NCBI GenBank assembly: GCA_905183005.1
Contig: CAJJDO010000070.1
Coordinates: forward strand, 5,828 to 69,827
Reading direction: 5' to 3'
DNA length: 64,000 nucleotides
DNA from: Paramecium pentaurelia
Lineage: Eukaryota; Ciliophora; Oligohymenophorea; Peniculida; Parameciidae
Each line of letters opens with the position of its first letter. Within the stretch, counting starts at the first letter, position 1. The notes beneath the pieces were generated by a model, which was not told the origin of the DNA, made no database searches, and saw only the letters and a list, made by a program, of their open reading frames with translations. The translations under genes and the position numbers were made by a program. This document shows positions 61,461 to 64,000 of this stretch, piece by piece.

Positions 61461-64000
61461 ATGGGTCATCTATCATCATTACTAAAAAAGAATTGGATTC
61501 TATGGAAGAGAAACTGTTTCTGTTCTACTTGCGAAATTATTTTACCACTATTGTTAATATTGGCATTGGCTGGAATTAGGTAAAACATTGTTATATTTTT
61601 TAGAGCTGTTGTAGAAAAGACTAATCTTGATGAAACAGCCTTTATATAACCAGAACTTGAATGGAGATCATCAGATCCCAATGTTCCAGTGATGTTACCT
61701 CCTTTGATTGATGAAAATGATATAGAAATGAAACTTAGATTTATGTAAAAATGGAATGATACATTAACATTGTTTGAAAACTTAAAGGTTTTAGATAGTA
61801 GAAGTAGATTATAACTGTTACCTAAAATGAAGTAAAGAAATTATACAATTTTAGAAATTGCATAGACAATTACAATTACTAATAAGAAAGATTTTGGCTT
61901 AATGGTCATGTAGCACTTGGACCTAATGAAAATAATGAGATAGTGAAGGAATTAAAATATATTTTTGAAAGTAAAAACTTTTTTGATTTGATTAGATTAC
62001 TATAATTATGAAACTATGATATTCAATAGTAATGAAGATCTTAATGAATATACAGCTGATTAGAATTATGGAAGAGATGGAGTTCCTAGAATATGTTTTG
62101 GAGTGATGTTTAATGAAAATGCTGGAAATAATATTTATGATTATCAATTGCGATTTAATTCGAGCGGATTTAATAGTTATGAAATTCCTCCAACAAATTT
62201 AATAGAAGTGGATCCAATAAAATATTAAGATTATGAAAAAGCTAATGCATATTGGGAATCTGGTATGTTAACAGTATAAACATTTGTGGATAATATCATT
62301 TTGAGAATTGAAACAAATAATTAAGCTACTATAACTCCTAAGTTTTCTTATGGTATTTTATAATTAAATTCAATTAGTTCATTAATAGGAAGGAGTAAAG
62401 GATGAATTTGCAACATTTTTAAGAGGATAATTTGGTGTTTATTTGATATTACCTTTAATAATCATATATTTAAGAATGACTTATGCGATGATTTATGAAA
62501 AAGAAAAAAAATTAAGAGAAGGTATGAAGATGATGGGATTGAATAACACATCATTCTATCTATCATGGATTATCTAATATCTAATAATATATACAATTAT
62601 TTCAATAATTGCTACAATATTATTATCTGCTATAGTATTTACACATACTGATGGATTTGTATTATTCTTAAATTATTGGCTATTTTGTATAGTATTGATA
62701 TTTCAATCAATGTTCATTAGGTATAAATTAAATTTAATCATAGTGTATTTTTTACAAGAGCATTATTTGGATTAATTGTAGCCATAGTTTGGTATTTGTT
62801 GATGTACATGGTAATCAGTTTAGTAGGTAGTGGATCAGACATAGTTCCTGAATCATCCTATTGGGGAGCCTCAATATCTTCTCATGCTGCTATGTCTTTT
62901 GCATTTGATGTTATGGTATTATTTGAAGCTCAAAGCAAAGGTGTTTCAATGTCAACAATATCAACTAAAGTTGAAAACTATGCTGTAAATATAGCTTTGA
63001 TAATGCATATCTTGAACATATTCTTTTACTTAATAATGTCAATATATTTAGATTTAGTATTTCCAAATGAATGGGGTAAGAAATTACATCCTTTATTTTG
63101 CATACCTTATTTTAATAGATCACACAATAATTAATAGTCAAAATTAATGAAAAAATCATCTTAAGTCCATCCAGAAAGATATGAAGAAGTAGAATAAGCT
63201 TTAAAAGATTAAGAAAATAGAAAAGAAGTACTTTAAATCTCTAATCTTACTAAAATATATCCAAGTGGCAAATAAGCAGTCAGTAATGTAAGTTTGACTA
63301 TGTATGTTGGTTAAATTTATGCTTTATTGGGACATAATGGAGCAGGTAAGACTACTACAATTTCAATGTTGACAGGTCTCTTAGATATTACTGAAGGAGA
63401 AGCAACAGTATTTGGATATGATGTTGAAACTTAAATTGAAGAAATTAGATAATTTATGGGAGTATGTCCATAACATGATATTTTATTTGATAATATGACA
63501 GTCAAAGAACATTTGGAAATGTTTGCAACTTTTAAAGGAATGAAACCAGAAGATATTCCTGCTGCTGTTAGAAGAATGATTGAAGATGTTGATTTATTAG
63601 AAAAGACTGATTATTTAAGTAAGAATCTATCTGGAGGATAAAGGAGAAGATTATCTGTTGCTATTGCCTTTATTGGTAATTCTAAATTAATATATTTGGA
63701 TGAACCTACTTCAGGAATGGATACAAGTGCAAGAAGATATATTTGGGAAATGCTTAAAAATTATAAAGAAGATAGAATCATAGTCTTAACAACACATTTT
63801 ATGGATGAGGCTGACTTTCTAGGTGATAGAATAGGTATAATGGGAGAAGGTAAATTATAGTGTTCAGGAAGTAGTGTATTTTTAAAGAATCAATTTGGTA
63901 ATGGTTATAATCTAACAATTGTAAAAGAAAGTACTTTAACTGAATCAGATCCAATCATTGAAATTATCATGAAAACATGTCCAGAAGCTATTTTGATTTC
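61461..64000 (+). CDS. ABCA-subfamily ABC transporter, 5' part (truncated by window end)
   Basis: The first about 806 residues. TM1 (CEIILPLLLILALAG) is followed by a large extracellular loop (about 280 residues), then the membrane bundle (GVYLILPLIIIYLRMTYAMI, with ILREGMKMMGL-type coupling sequence) and the first nucleotide-binding domain. This has Walker A GHNGAGKTTT, Q-loop VCPQHDILFDNMTV, signature NLSGGQRRRLSVA, Walker B LIYLDEPTSGMD and H-loop TTHFMDEAD. All catalytic residues are intact. EKEKKLREGMKMMGL before the bundle is a hallmark of ABCA lipid exporters. Introns: 61580-61603 (24), 61832-61854 (23), 61971-61995 (25), 62353-62377 (25) and 62721-62743 (23). The first is a multiple of three without a stop and might be retained. 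The second half (TMD2, NBD2), if present, lies beyond 64000. Confidence 0.93.

Noticed and set aside
1..64000. CRISPR arrays, bacterial operons, Shine-Dalgarno sites, rRNA genes
   Set aside because: None seen. Gene structure (tiny introns, TAA/TAG as Gln) is eukaryotic and ciliate.

Overview
This is ciliate macronuclear-type DNA, most likely from Paramecium. It is very AT-rich. TAA and TAG must be read as glutamine and only TGA stops translation. Coding regions are interrupted by tiny GT...AG introns of 18-30 nt, which restore known protein families exactly when removed. Genes are packed tightly on both strands, and a trichocyst matrix protein gene is present. A standard-code ORF scan therefore shows only fragments. 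All CDS below were read with the ciliate nuclear code, and the intron positions listed are my own.

Layout. 1-6.8 kb: sparse, no convincing gene, with a 1.25-kb exact duplication split by an N. 6.8-8.2 kb: a GC-rich island and a TPR-gene relic. 8.5-14 kb: a UBR-type E3 ligase (one apparent frameshift), a small coiled-coil candidate and an EF-hand remnant. 14.1-24.1 kb: a CNG-like K+ channel, a Kelch protein, a YeeE/YedE sulfur-transport protein, an AGC kinase and a three-repeat Myb protein. 24.1-26.1 kb: unresolved coding-like sequence. 26.2-29.2 kb: a second three-repeat Myb gene whose 3' part is duplicated across a second N. 29.3-44.4 kb: a Kelch/MORC-like fusion, a trichocyst matrix protein, an ankyrin/anoctamin/B-box/EF-hand protein, a cyclin, a NET-like small protein, Yippee, a RAB5IF-like protein, a membrane RING-H2 protein and ribosomal protein uL15. 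44.6-51.5 kb: a selenoprotein W with an in-frame TGA for Sec and a SECIS-like hairpin, a coiled-coil gene, a triple-PH protein, a protein kinase and another coiled-coil gene. 52-61 kb: an HSF transcription factor, a large PAS-containing multi-pass membrane protein and several unrecognised genes. 61.5-64 kb: the 5' part of an ABCA-type transporter, cut by the window end.

There are no operons. Neighbouring genes share very short intergenic spaces: 17 and 34 bp between divergent start codons, and 28 and 40 bp between convergent stops. The gene set is ordinary cell biology (signalling, transcription, protein turnover, secretion, transport). The most notable items are the selenoprotein, where TGA is both the only stop and Sec, the Kelch/MORC-like fusion with eroded ATPase motifs, the ankyrin/anoctamin composite, and the two N-flanked duplications, which look like assembly overlaps.
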